This document shows positions 36,516 through 44,923 of a stretch of 64,000 bases of DNA, in pieces. Position 1 is the first letter of the stretch, and each line of letters starts with the position of its first letter. The position numbers and the translations under genes are program-made. Origin of the DNA: Paraburkholderia sp. BL25I1N1 (GTDB lineage: Bacteria; Pseudomonadota; Gammaproteobacteria; Burkholderiales; Burkholderiaceae); contig NZ_PVZB01000006.1 of NCBI RefSeq assembly GCF_003002025.1, forward strand, positions 1-64,000, read 5' to 3'. Under the pieces are notes generated by a model, which was given only the letters and a program-made list of their open reading frames with translations, was not told the origin of the DNA and made no database searches.

Positions 36516-37679
36516 TTATTTCGCGAGCACCAGGGTGTTCACGTCGTCCTGCACGTAGTAGAAACCGTCGCCTTCAGGCGTCAATGCGAGGCCGAACAGA
36601 TCGCCGTTGCCCGGCGGCGATTGCGCCTTGTCGGTGTCGATCCAGCGCGCGTAAATCTGCTTGCCGCTGGCCGGATCGATTTCGACGATCTGGCCGTTCA
36701 GCGCGTTGGTCACGAGCAGGTGGCCGTTGGGTGCGGTCACCATCGCCAGCGGCCGGTGCAGCAGGCCGTCGGCGGTCAGTTGACGGCCGACGCCCGCGCT
36801 CGTGTCGCGCGTCATCGGTTCGTCGATTTCGGTGATGCGGTTGCCGATCGCGTCGGACACGTACAGCAGTTTCTGATCGACGGAGAGCGCGAGTCCGGTC
36901 GGGCCGACGAGGAACACGCCCTTATCCGCCTGCGCGCCGAAGCCGCTGCCCACCACCGTTTCTTTCTTCACGACCGGCGGCTTGCCGGCCGGCACGTCGA
37001 GGTCCAGACGCAACACGGTGGCCTGCTTGAACACCGGCGGATTGCCGTCCGCACCGCCCACGCCGAAGCCTGCCATGCTGACGAACAGCGTCGCGCTGCT
37101 GCCGTTGTCGACGACCGCCATGTTGCCCCACGGATCGTTGATGTTCGGGCTGCTGATGGTCGAGGCGACCTTGCCTTGCGGATCGATCACGATCAGACAG
37201 CCGGCGCCCTTGGTGCCGGTGGTGCCGTCGTTGCTCGGCGTGCTGCCGATAATCACATAGCCGGACTTGAGCATCGTCATCGCGGTCGACAGGCCGATGC
37301 CGCCCGGGCATTCCCTCAGATCGCGCGGCACCGTCGCGAACACCGACATCTCTTTGGTGTCCGGGTGATAGTTGATGATCGTGCTGCCGGTGCCCTGCAG
37401 ATTGGTGGAGTTATTGAAGTTGCCGACCAGCACGTCGCCTTGCTTGACCGTGCCGGCCGAGACCGGCGCGACCACCACCGCGTACGGATTCTGGTCGCCG
37501 TTGCTGGGCACGGTATTGATCAGTGTGGTGTGGTGCTTGACGGTTTCAAGGAAACCTTGCGGCTCGGCCTGCGCGCTGCCGGCCGTCGCGAATGCGGCCG
37601 CACCGAGGGCGGCGGCAAACAGGGGCCATGCGAGGGCCCGCGCGGCGCGCGGCGAAAACCTGCGCGTGGGAGTGTTCAC
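36516..37679 (-). CDS. Secreted NHL/SMP-30-like beta-propeller protein
   Basis: The 387-residue protein has a signal peptide ending near GSAQAEP. Repeats such as VGPTGLALSVDQKLLYVSDAIGNRITEID and PLAMVTAPNGHLLVTNALNGQIVEID (partial quotations) mark a six- or seven-bladed NHL-type propeller. I chose GTG 37679 because GGAGG lies seven bases upstream and the signal peptide begins there; a longer ATG frame from further upstream would place the hydrophobic core too far in. It lies between porin and EfeB genes in the iron operon. A binding or scaffold role is possible; no catalytic residues are evident. Confidence 0.75.
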   Translation of the reverse strand: MNTPTRRFSPRAARALAWPLFAAALGAAAFATAGSAQAEPQGFLETVKHHTTLINTVPSNGDQNPYAVVVAPVSAGTVKQGDVLVGNFNNSTNLQGTGSTIINYHPDTKEMSVFATVPRDLRECPGGIGLSTAMTMLKSGYVIIGSTPSNDGTTGTKGAGCLIVIDPQGKVASTISSPNINDPWGNMAVVDNGSSATLFVSMAGFGVGGADGNPPVFKQATVLRLDLDVPAGKPPVVKKETVVGSGFGAQADKGVFLVGPTGLALSVDQKLLYVSDAIGNRITEIDEPMTRDTSAGVGRQLTADGLLHRPLAMVTAPNGHLLVTNALNGQIVEIDPASGKQIYARWIDTDKAQSPPGNGDLFGLALTPEGDGFYYVQDDVNTLVLAK

Positions 37680-37780
37680 GATTGAGCCTCCGTGCCTGCG
37701 CACAAAGCGGTGGTTGCGGTCATGATCGAAAGCATGGGATTCGATATTGTCGGTAGCGTGTGAGTTGGGCGCGAACGTCA

Positions 37781-39304
37781 TCAGAAGTTGATGGTGGTCC
37801 GCACGCCGATGACGAACGTGTTGCGCAGCGGCTGCGTCGGATCGTTCGGATTCTGGCCGGCGCCGGCGTTGAATGTGTATTGCGCGTCGGCTTGCACTTG
37901 CCACCACGGATTGACCTGGTACTGATAGGTCGCCTCGAGCGCGGTTTCGCTGGTGCGCACGCCGTACGGGCCGTTGCTGAATGCGCGGGTATCGGCGTCG
38001 AGCCCGTTCACGTGGTTGCCGACCTTGATGTAGGTGAGGGCGAGGCCCACGCTGTCGTTGTCGCGTCCGGCGAACGGCGCCTTCATCACCACGCCGAGGT
38101 TGGCGGCGAGGTTCACCAGGTTGCGGTCGCCGGGCGCGCCCATCACGCGCGCGAATACGCCGATGCTGCGCGGCTCGTCAGGGTCGGGGCGCCAGATCAT
38201 CTGGTCGGCCACCGCGTAAATGCTGTAGTCGCCGTGGTGATTCTGGGCGATGCCGCTCGTAGCCGGATTCGCGAGCGACAAACCGGTGTTGTCGTAGCGT
38301 TGGTCCGCGAAGCTGCCGTTGTTGTACCAGACGCCGAGTTTGTAGGTGCCGGGCAAACCGCCGCCGCCCGCGCCGACCATTTCGCCGTCGGCCGGCTGGT
38401 TGATCGCGTACTGCAACTCGCCGATGAACAGCGTGCCGTTGTGCAGGTTGAAGTTGGTGCCGCTCTTGTTGTTCGGGTTGTTGCCGAGCGGGTCGCCGTC
38501 GTACACGCCGGCCAGCGCCGTCAATGAAGGCGTGATCTGGCCGCGCACGCGCACGCCGAGGTCCGACAGCGGGTACGCCGGGCCGCCGGACGGCATGTCG
38601 TACGAAGGCAGGGCGGGCCAGCCGAACATCGTGTTGACGAACAGCGCCGAGTACTGGCTCGTGATGAATTCCTGGTCGATACTTTGCTGACCGATCTTCA
38701 CGTCGATGCGCTTGTTCAGGAACGATTGCTGATACCACAATTCCCACAGACGGGTCGCGTCGTCCGCTTCGATGCCGCTCGCCGTGTTCAGCGTGCCGAG
38801 CTTGTTGGCGCTGAGATTGGCGCCGTGAATCTGCAACGCGCTGACGTTGAACAGGCCGCCCGGCAGGCCGAACGCTTTTTGCGTGTCCAATTGCACGGTG
38901 CCGGTCGTCAGGCCGTCGTAGTCGGCGCCTTTCGCGAGACCGCCGCGCAGATTGGCGAGCACTTCGCTGGTCTCGGTGAGCGTGAAGGTCACGCCGTATT
39001 TGCCGAGCCAGGGGCGCAGGCCGCCGATGTCGCCGAGCATCTGCTGGCGATTCCAGAAACCGGTCCACTGGTTCGTCTGGGTCGCCTGAATCTTCAGGTC
39101 GGCCTCGGGCGCTTCCGGCGCAGCGTCGGGATTGGCTTCGGCCATGGCGACGCCGGCTGTCAGCGACGCCCACGCGAACGCCGTGCAGAGCGCGGCACGC
39201 CGCATCGAGGGCAAACGCGAACGGCGCGTGAGATCGGCGCGCGTCGCGAAATCGCGAAACGGACGCGCTGCTGCGCCAGGTCCGTTGAAATGGGCGAACT
39301 TCAT
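37781..39304 (-). CDS. OprB-family outer-membrane porin
   Basis: This 507-residue protein has a long N-terminal region with the hydrophobic signal core at about 35-55 and a mature part starting near EANPDAAPEAP. It contains the carbohydrate-porin (OprB) features WLGKYGVTFTLTETSEVLANLRGG, LWELWYQQSFLNKRIDVKIGQQSIDQEF and a C-terminal Phe (TTINF), typical of outer-membrane barrels. AAGGA precedes ATG 39304; an internal start at 39205 (MRRAAL) would give a normal signal peptide. It is the first gene of the probable iron operon and has a Fur-box-like site upstream. Confidence 0.85.
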   Translation of the reverse strand: MKFAHFNGPGAAARPFRDFATRADLTRRSRLPSMRRAALCTAFAWASLTAGVAMAEANPDAAPEAPEADLKIQATQTNQWTGFWNRQQMLGDIGGLRPWLGKYGVTFTLTETSEVLANLRGGLAKGADYDGLTTGTVQLDTQKAFGLPGGLFNVSALQIHGANLSANKLGTLNTASGIEADDATRLWELWYQQSFLNKRIDVKIGQQSIDQEFITSQYSALFVNTMFGWPALPSYDMPSGGPAYPLSDLGVRVRGQITPSLTALAGVYDGDPLGNNPNNKSGTNFNLHNGTLFIGELQYAINQPADGEMVGAGGGGLPGTYKLGVWYNNGSFADQRYDNTGLSLANPATSGIAQNHHGDYSIYAVADQMIWRPDPDEPRSIGVFARVMGAPGDRNLVNLAANLGVVMKAPFAGRDNDSVGLALTYIKVGNHVNGLDADTRAFSNGPYGVRTSETALEATYQYQVNPWWQVQADAQYTFNAGAGQNPNDPTQPLRNTFVIGVRTTINF

Positions 39305-39783
39305 CGAAATCCTTATTAGTGTTGTATCGACTGATCTAAACCATCGCGGCGCGTCGCCGCCTGCCCGCGATGTGCCGTATCGGTTCGCGATGCCCGGCAC
39401 GGTAGATGGCGAGATCGTACGCATGCGACCTTGGTGAGTCAACACAAATGAGAACGATTCGCATCAATATTACTGACATATAACTTTGCTCTTTACGGAC
39501 TGGTACTAAGCGGCATTTGCACGTAATTTGCTGTGAATATTGACGTAATGAAAACGAATGGAAGCGGTTATATCCAGAGCGGCCGAGCGAACCACGACGG
39601 GCATGCAGGGGAGGCGATATGACAAAACGCGGGGTGTCGGCGGCGTCGAACAGCGACTACGAAAACCGGTCAAGGCCGCCGCTGCGAGTTGACCGCAAAA
39701 GCAGCTATGATCGACTCCCAAACCGCACAGACACGCGTGGCCAGCAAGCGTCCCGCGCGCAAACCCACACCGGAACCCTGCCG
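39305..39783. other. Divergent intergenic region upstream of the iron operon and N-acetyltransferase gene
   Basis: These 479 bases hold the Fur-box-like element near 39447 and an AT-rich core (about 39440-39560), the likely promoter zone of the porin operon. An open frame leads into the N-acetyltransferase from 39619, but lacks family similarity, so I leave it untranslated. Confidence 0.45.
39447..39465. promoter_or_regulatory. Fur-box-like operator upstream of the iron operon
   Basis: The 19 bases AATGAGAACGATTCGCATC form a near-palindrome close to the classical Fur consensus as seen in Burkholderia and Pseudomonas (AATGAGAATNATTCTCATT). They lie about 140 bp upstream of the porin start, in front of a set of genes of which four are iron-related. 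Repression by Fe-Fur is the likely function. Confidence 0.65.
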
Positions 39784-40623
39784 ATGTCGCACACAGTGAA
39801 TCTGGACAACTACTTCGCCCGCATCGGCTACGAAGGGCCGCGCGCGGCAACGCTGGAAGTGCTTCAGGCGCTTCACCGATTGCACCCGCGCGCGATCCCG
39901 TTCGAGAACCTGAATCCGCTCACGCGGCGCGCGGTGAAACTGGACCTCGAATCGGTCGAACGCAAACTCGTCACCGAACACCGCGGCGGCTACTGTTTCG
40001 AACAGAATGCCCTGTTCGCCGACGTGCTGATGCAGTTAGGCTTCACGGTCACGCCGTTGCTTGCGCGCGTGCTGTGGGGCCGGGAATCGGACACACCGCC
40101 GCCGCCGCGCACGCACATGGTGTTGCGCCTCGACATCGACAATGAAGCCTGGATCGCGGATGTGGGCTTCGGCAGCGTGACGCTGACGGCGCCGCTGCGC
40201 CTGACCGCCGGTCTCGCGCAGCCCACGGAACTCGGCACGTTCCGTCTCGCCGACGCATCGCGCGGGGCGCTTTATCTTGAAGTCCAGGCGCGCGACGAAA
40301 GCTGGGCGCGGGTGTATCGCTTCGATTTGCATCCGGTCGAGTGGATCGATTACGAAACCTCGAATTGGTACACGTCGACTTCGCCGGAAGCGATTTTCGC
40401 GAGCACGCTGATCGTGTGCCGCGTGTTGCCCCAAGCGCGGCTCGCGCTACTCAACGACCAACTGAGCGAGCGCGCCGCTGATGGGCGGCTCATCAGCGAA
40501 CGGCAACTCAAGAGCGCCGGCGAACTGGCGGCGTGTCTGCGCGATCAGTTCGGCATCAACACCGGCGACCTCGACATCGCCGAGATATTCGACCGCGTGC
40601 GCACGCCGGCGCAAATCACGTAG
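39784..40623 (+). CDS. nat: Arylamine N-acetyltransferase
   Basis: This 279-residue protein has the NAT catalytic triad: Cys in EHRGGYCFEQN, His in THMVLRLDID, and Asp in IADVGFGSV. NATs transfer acetyl (or other acyl) from CoA to arylamines and hydrazines. ATG 39784 gives the family N-terminus (VNLDNYFARIGYEGPR); the frame open from 39619 adds 55 unrelated residues. The next gene begins 13 bp downstream, so the two probably form an operon. Confidence 0.9.
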   Translation: MSHTVNLDNYFARIGYEGPRAATLEVLQALHRLHPRAIPFENLNPLTRRAVKLDLESVERKLVTEHRGGYCFEQNALFADVLMQLGFTVTPLLARVLWGRESDTPPPPRTHMVLRLDIDNEAWIADVGFGSVTLTAPLRLTAGLAQPTELGTFRLADASRGALYLEVQARDESWARVYRFDLHPVEWIDYETSNWYTSTSPEAIFASTLIVCRVLPQARLALLNDQLSERAADGRLISERQLKSAGELAACLRDQFGINTGDLDIAEIFDRVRTPAQIT

Positions 40624-40636
40624 CAACTAAAACGCC

Positions 40637-41317
40637 ATGGTCGCGCGCCTCATCTTTCAAACGGTGGTCTGGCTGGTCGGCATGGGCGCGCTGCTGTTCG
40701 GCGCGGCGGGCACCTTTGCGTGGCCGGCCGCGTGGTGGTATGTGATCGAGCTGGGTGTGCTGAGCCTGTGGATCGGTTTGTGGCTGGCGCGTCATGATCC
40801 CGGGCTGCTCGCCGAGCGGCTGTCGCCATTCGTGCAGGCGCAGCAAAGCCGCTGGGACCGCATTTTCATGGTGAGCGTCTCAGTGGCATGGTGCGCCTGG
40901 CTGGTCCTGATGGCGTTCGACGCGATGCGCTTTCACTGGACCGCACCATTGCCCGTCGCGCTGGTCAGTCTCGGCTCGCTTTGCGTGGCGCTCTGCCTCT
41001 TCATGTGCCGCTTCGTATTCCAGGCCAATAGCTACGCCGCGCCGGTTGTGAAGATCCAGGCGAGCCGCGGACATAAGTTGATCGACACCGGGCTTTACGC
41101 GCACGTCCGTCACCCTATGTATTCCGCGGCGCTGCTGCTGTTCGTCGGCACGCCCTTGCTGCTCGGCTCGTGGTGGGGCCTGGCCTTCGTGCCCGTCATG
41201 GTGATCGGCGTCGGCTGGCGCGCGGTGCGCGAAGAGCGCGTATTGGCCGCGCAGCTCGACGGTTACGCCGATTACATGACGCGCGTGCGCTATCGCTTCG
41301 TGCCGTTCATCTGGTAG
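40637..41317 (+). CDS. ICMT/PEMT-like membrane methyltransferase
   Basis: This 226-residue protein has five or so membrane helices and the C-terminal signature LIDTGLYAHVRHPMYSAALL ... REERVLAAQLDGYADYMTRVRYRFVPFIW of the isoprenylcysteine carboxyl methyltransferase / phospholipid methyltransferase superfamily (key residues His-Pro, Glu-Glu, Tyr-x2-Tyr). Bacterial members methylate unknown, probably lipid or small-molecule, substrates using S-adenosylmethionine. It follows the NAT gene closely. Confidence 0.8.
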   Translation: MVARLIFQTVVWLVGMGALLFGAAGTFAWPAAWWYVIELGVLSLWIGLWLARHDPGLLAERLSPFVQAQQSRWDRIFMVSVSVAWCAWLVLMAFDAMRFHWTAPLPVALVSLGSLCVALCLFMCRFVFQANSYAAPVVKIQASRGHKLIDTGLYAHVRHPMYSAALLLFVGTPLLLGSWWGLAFVPVMVIGVGWRAVREERVLAAQLDGYADYMTRVRYRFVPFIW

Positions 41318-41340
41318 GGCGCAACGGGCCTGAGGCGCCC
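41317..41340 (+). terminator. Weak hairpin after the methyltransferase gene
   Basis: GGGCGC and GCGCCC pair around a 12-nt loop starting in the stop codon. No T-run follows, so termination is uncertain. Confidence 0.35.
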
Positions 41341-41370
41341 TCGCGCGTATTGGCTCAGCTTGCATCAACC

Positions 41371-41380
41371 TGTCTAGACA
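41371..41380. promoter_or_regulatory. Palindrome TGTCTAGACA, distal operator candidate
   Basis: This perfect 10-bp palindrome resembles the TGTCTATACA element 173 bp downstream; both precede the first ABC operon. Spaced paired sites of this TGT-N4-ACA form suit a dimeric HutC-type regulator. Confidence 0.45.
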
Positions 41381-41542
41381 AAGTGGCTCGCGCTCGCTCG
41401 CGCCGCAACGCACATCATTCATCTTTCCCGCATTAAAAACTCCCCGCAAAGCCGCGCCGCGCAGTGTCGACTAGGGGCTTACCCGATGATTCCGCTAATT
41501 TCTCGCAAATTCTCTTGCGACCGCTTTTTGACTCATGCAGAC

Positions 41543-41554
41543 TTGTCTATACAA
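41543..41554. promoter_or_regulatory. Palindrome TTGTCTATACAA, proximal operator candidate
   Basis: The 12-bp TTGT-N4-ACAA palindrome lies 57 bp upstream of the first ABC gene, in AT-rich promoter sequence. It shares TGTCTA-ACA with the distal site and resembles the sites of HutC-like repressors. The GntR gene at the end of this operon is the natural candidate to bind it. Confidence 0.5.
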
Positions 41555-41611
41555 ATTAAGCAGTGATTAAACATCCGGTTCGACGGTTTCCTCAATCAAA
41601 GGAGTTTCGAC

Positions 41612-42472
41612 GTGAAAGTGAAGCGCTCAACGGCAGCAAAAGCATTGATCGGCGCCGTGCTCGGCGCCGCGGCGATTTTCGCGGCACCGGTGCAGGCCAA
41701 AGACTGGAAGACGGTGACGATCGCGCTCGAAGGCGGCTACGCGCCGTGGAATCTGACCTTGCCGGGCGGCAAGCTGGGCGGCTTCGAACCCGAACTGGTC
41801 GCCAACCTGTGCGAGCGCATCAAGCTGCAATGCAATCTGGTGGCGCAAGACTGGGACGGCATGATTCCCGGTTTGCAAGCGGGCAAGTTCGACGTCCTGA
41901 TGGACGCGATCTCGATTACGCCGGAGCGTGAAAAGATCATCGCCTTCTCGAAGCCGTACGCCGCCACGCCCGCCACGTTCGCCGTGGCCGACGCGAAAGT
42001 GCTGCCGAAGGCGGCGCCGGGCGCCGGCGTCGTCAAGCTGTCGGGCGACCCGAAGGCCGACCAGCCGACCGTCGACGCGTTGCGCAAGCAGTTGAAGGGC
42101 AAGACCATCGGCATCCAGTCGGGCACGGTCTACACCAAGTTCATCAATGACGGCTTCAAGGACATCGCCACGATCCGCGTCTACAAGACCTCGCCCGAGC
42201 GCGATCTGGATCTGGCCAACGGCCGCATCGACGCCTCGTTCGACGACGTGACGTACTACGCCGCCAACATCGACAAGAAGGAAACCGCGTCGATCGTGAT
42301 GGCCGGCCCGAAGATCGGCGGCCCGATCTGGGGCCCGGGCGAAGGCCTCGCGTTCCGCAAGCAGGACGCCGACCTGAAAGCGAAGTTCGACACCGCGATC
42401 AGCGCCGCGCTCGCCGACGGCACCGTCAAGAAGCTCTCCGACAAGTGGTTCAAAACCGACGTCACGCCTTGA
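41612..42472 (+). CDS. Amino-acid/opine-type ABC transporter binding protein
   Basis: This 286-residue protein starts at GTG 41612, supported by AAAGGAG seven bases upstream and a signal peptide (cleavage near PVQAKD). The mature part is a family-3 periplasmic binding protein: VTIALEGGYAPWNLTLPGGKLGGFEPELVANLC, then AQDWDGMIPGLQAGKFDVLMDAISITPEREKIIAFSKPY (quoted as motif ends only). The QDWDGMIPGL pattern is that of opine and arginine/histidine-binding proteins (NocT/OccT/HisJ class). It begins a five- or six-gene unit containing a lyase homologue. A histidine-related ligand is inferred. Confidence 0.82.
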   Translation: MKVKRSTAAKALIGAVLGAAAIFAAPVQAKDWKTVTIALEGGYAPWNLTLPGGKLGGFEPELVANLCERIKLQCNLVAQDWDGMIPGLQAGKFDVLMDAISITPEREKIIAFSKPYAATPATFAVADAKVLPKAAPGAGVVKLSGDPKADQPTVDALRKQLKGKTIGIQSGTVYTKFINDGFKDIATIRVYKTSPERDLDLANGRIDASFDDVTYYAANIDKKETASIVMAGPKIGGPIWGPGEGLAFRKQDADLKAKFDTAISAALADGTVKKLSDKWFKTDVTP

Positions 42473-42565
42473 TTCGCCTTCACGTTAAGAGGTAACGGCA
42501 GGCGCGTGGCGACAACCTGCACGCGCCGGCCGGTTCGATCCGCCGTAACGGATAAGAGGTAGGAA

Positions 42566-43288
42566 ATGGCTCTGATACAGATGCTCGGCTTCGGGCCGGA
42601 AGGCTGGGGCGGCGTATTGCTGCTCGCGGCGTTGATGACGGTGGCGCTCACGCTCGCGGCGCTCGCGGTCGGCGCGGTGTTCGGCGCGCTGGTGGCGGCC
42701 GCCAAGCTGTCGCGCTTTCGCACGCTGCGCGTGATCGGCGATATCTACACCACGGTGTTTCGCGGCGTGCCTGAACTGCTCGTCATCTATCTGTTCTATT
42801 TCGGCGGCTCGACGCTCGTTACGACCGTCGGCCAGTGGTTCGGCGCGGAAGGCTTCGTCGGCGTGCCGCCGTTCGTGGTCGGCGCGCTCGCCGTGGGCAT
42901 GATTTCGGGCGCCTATCAGGCCGAGGTGTACCGCTCGGCGGTGCTGGCGGTGTCGCGCGGCGAACTCGAAGCCGCGCGCTCGATCGGCATGCCGACGCTG
43001 ACCATGGCGCGCCGCATCCTGATTCCGCAGGTGCTGCGTTTCGCGTTGCCCGGTATCGGCAACGTGTGGCAACTGAGCCTGAAGGACTCGGCGCTGATCT
43101 CGGTGACGGGGCTCGCCGAATTGCTGCGCACGAGTCAGGTGGCGGCGGGTTCCACGCATCAATACTTCACGTTCTTCGTCGTGGGCGGCGCGCTCTATCT
43201 GCTCATGACCAGCATCTCGAACCGCGTCTTCAACCGTGCCGAAGCGCACGTGGGCCGGTCCTTCAAGCGCAACTTCGCGCGTAACTGA
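42566..43288 (+). CDS. Polar amino-acid ABC transporter permease
   Basis: This 240-residue permease of the HisQ/OccQ class has five hydrophobic segments and the EAA loop GELEAARSIGMPTLTMARRILIPQVLR. It follows the binding-protein gene by 93 bp and precedes the second permease by 14 bp. The two permeases form the heterodimeric membrane channel. AAGAGGTAGGA supports the start. Confidence 0.87.
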   Translation: MALIQMLGFGPEGWGGVLLLAALMTVALTLAALAVGAVFGALVAAAKLSRFRTLRVIGDIYTTVFRGVPELLVIYLFYFGGSTLVTTVGQWFGAEGFVGVPPFVVGALAVGMISGAYQAEVYRSAVLAVSRGELEAARSIGMPTLTMARRILIPQVLRFALPGIGNVWQLSLKDSALISVTGLAELLRTSQVAAGSTHQYFTFFVVGGALYLLMTSISNRVFNRAEAHVGRSFKRNFARN

Positions 43289-43302
43289 CAAGGGCGGCCA
43301 TC

Positions 43303-44058
43303 ATGCATTTCGACTTCGACTTTCTGTTCGACACGATCAAGCAATTGCTCGGGGCCGTGCCGACCACGCTCGGCCTGTTTTTCTGCTCGCTGATTCTCGG
43401 CGGCCTGCTTTCGCTCGTGATCGTCACGATGCGCGTGTCGCCGCACTGGCTGCCGAATCGCTTCGCACGCGCTTACATCCTCGTGTTTCGCGGCTCGCCG
43501 CTGCTGATCCAGATGTTCCTCGTGTACTACGGCATGGGCCAGTTCGGCGTGATCCGCGAGAGCTTCCTGTGGCCGGTGCTGCGCGAGCCCTACATGTGCG
43601 CGGTGTTGTCGCTCGCGCTATGCACGGCGGGCTATACCGCTGAGATTATTCGCGGCGGTTTGATGGCCGTGCCGGTCGGTCAGATCGAAGCAGGTTATTC
43701 GATCGGCCTGTCGGGCTTCGCGCTGCTGCGCCGCGTGATCGGCCCGATTGCCTTGCGCCAGTGTTTGCCGGCGTATTCGACTGAAGCGGTGCTGCTCGTC
43801 AAATCGACGGCGCTCGCGAGTCTCGTCACCGTGTGGGAAGTCACCGGCGTCGCGCAGCAGATCATTCAGCAAACCTATCGCACGACGGAAGTCTTCATCT
43901 GCGCCGCGCTGATCTATCTGTTCCTGAATTTCGTCATCGTGCGACTGCTCGGCATGCTCGAAACGCGTCTGTCGCGCCATCTTCGCGCGGCGCGTCCGCA
44001 GGCCGCGGCGAACCGTCCGGTTTCCGCCACCACCGAAGCACGCCGCGCCGCGCCCTGA
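43303..44058 (+). CDS. Polar amino-acid ABC transporter permease
   Basis: This 251-residue permease of the HisM/OccM class has five hydrophobic segments and the EAA-type loop [28 protein letters not shown]. The C-terminal 30 residues after the last helix are polar and Ala/Arg-rich, longer than usual. It acts with the preceding permease. Confidence 0.87.
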   Translation: MHFDFDFLFDTIKQLLGAVPTTLGLFFCSLILGGLLSLVIVTMRVSPHWLPNRFARAYILVFRGSPLLIQMFLVYYGMGQFGVIRESFLWPVLREPYMCAVLSLALCTAGYTAEIIRGGLMAVPVGQIEAGYSIGLSGFALLRRVIGPIALRQCLPAYSTEAVLLVKSTALASLVTVWEVTGVAQQIIQQTYRTTEVFICAALIYLFLNFVIVRLLGMLETRLSRHLRAARPQAAANRPVSATTEARRAAP

Positions 44059-44093
44059 ACGGCCGCCCATCCTGGATGAATCTGGAGAATCCC

Positions 44094-44885
44094 ATGAACG
44101 CTACGGCACCCGTTGCACTGTCGGTCAAGAACATTCACAAATCGTTCGGCGATCACCACGTGCTCAAAGGCATTTCGCTCGACGCCCATCAGGGCGACGT
44201 GATCTCGATTCTCGGCGCGAGCGGTTCGGGCAAGAGCACGTTCCTGCGCTGTCTGAATCTGCTCGAAACGCCCGACGATGGTTCGGTCTCGCTCGCCGGC
44301 GAAGAGTTGAAAATGAAGCGCCGCGGCGACGGCAAACTGCAACCGAGCGACCGCCGTCAGGTGGACCGGGTGCGCTCGCAACTCGGCATGGTGTTTCAGA
44401 ACTTCAATCTCTGGTCGCACATGACCGTGCTGGAAAATCTGATCGAAGGGCCGATGCGAGTGCAAAAGCGCAGCCGCGCCGAATCGGTGGAAGAGGCGGA
44501 AGCGCTGCTGGCGAAAGTCGGCCTCGCGGAAAAACGCGGCCACTATCCGGCGCACCTGTCGGGCGGTCAGCAACAACGCGTGGCGATTGCGCGCGCGTTG
44601 GCCATGCATCCGAAAGTGATGCTGTTCGACGAGCCGACCTCGGCGCTCGACCCCGAACTGGTGGGCGAAGTGCTGCGCGTGATGCGCTCGCTGGCCGAAG
44701 AGGGCCGCACCATGCTGGTGGTGACGCACGAGATGGGTTTCGCGCGCCATGTATCGAATCGCGTGATGTTCCTGCATCAGGGGCAAGTGGAAGCCGACGG
44801 CACGCCCGACGAAGTGTTCGTCGAATGCAAGTCCGATCGCTTCCGGCAATTCGTTTCGAGCCATCAGGACCGCACCACCAACTGA
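44094..44885 (+). CDS. Polar amino-acid ABC transporter ATP-binding protein
   Basis: This 263-residue ATPase of the HisP/OccP class has GASGSGKST, the Q-loop [15 protein letters not shown], signature [31 protein letters not shown] and [18 protein letters not shown] precedes ATG 44094. It lies 35 bp after the second permease and 38 bp before the lyase gene, completing a full importer and tying it to the lyase. Confidence 0.9.
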   Translation: MNATAPVALSVKNIHKSFGDHHVLKGISLDAHQGDVISILGASGSGKSTFLRCLNLLETPDDGSVSLAGEELKMKRRGDGKLQPSDRRQVDRVRSQLGMVFQNFNLWSHMTVLENLIEGPMRVQKRSRAESVEEAEALLAKVGLAEKRGHYPAHLSGGQQQRVAIARALAMHPKVMLFDEPTSALDPELVGEVLRVMRSLAEEGRTMLVVTHEMGFARHVSNRVMFLHQGQVEADGTPDEVFVECKSDRFRQFVSSHQDRTTN

Positions 44886-44923
44886 TCAGCATCACCAGGT
44901 AATCTACCAAGCAGAGCACTGAC

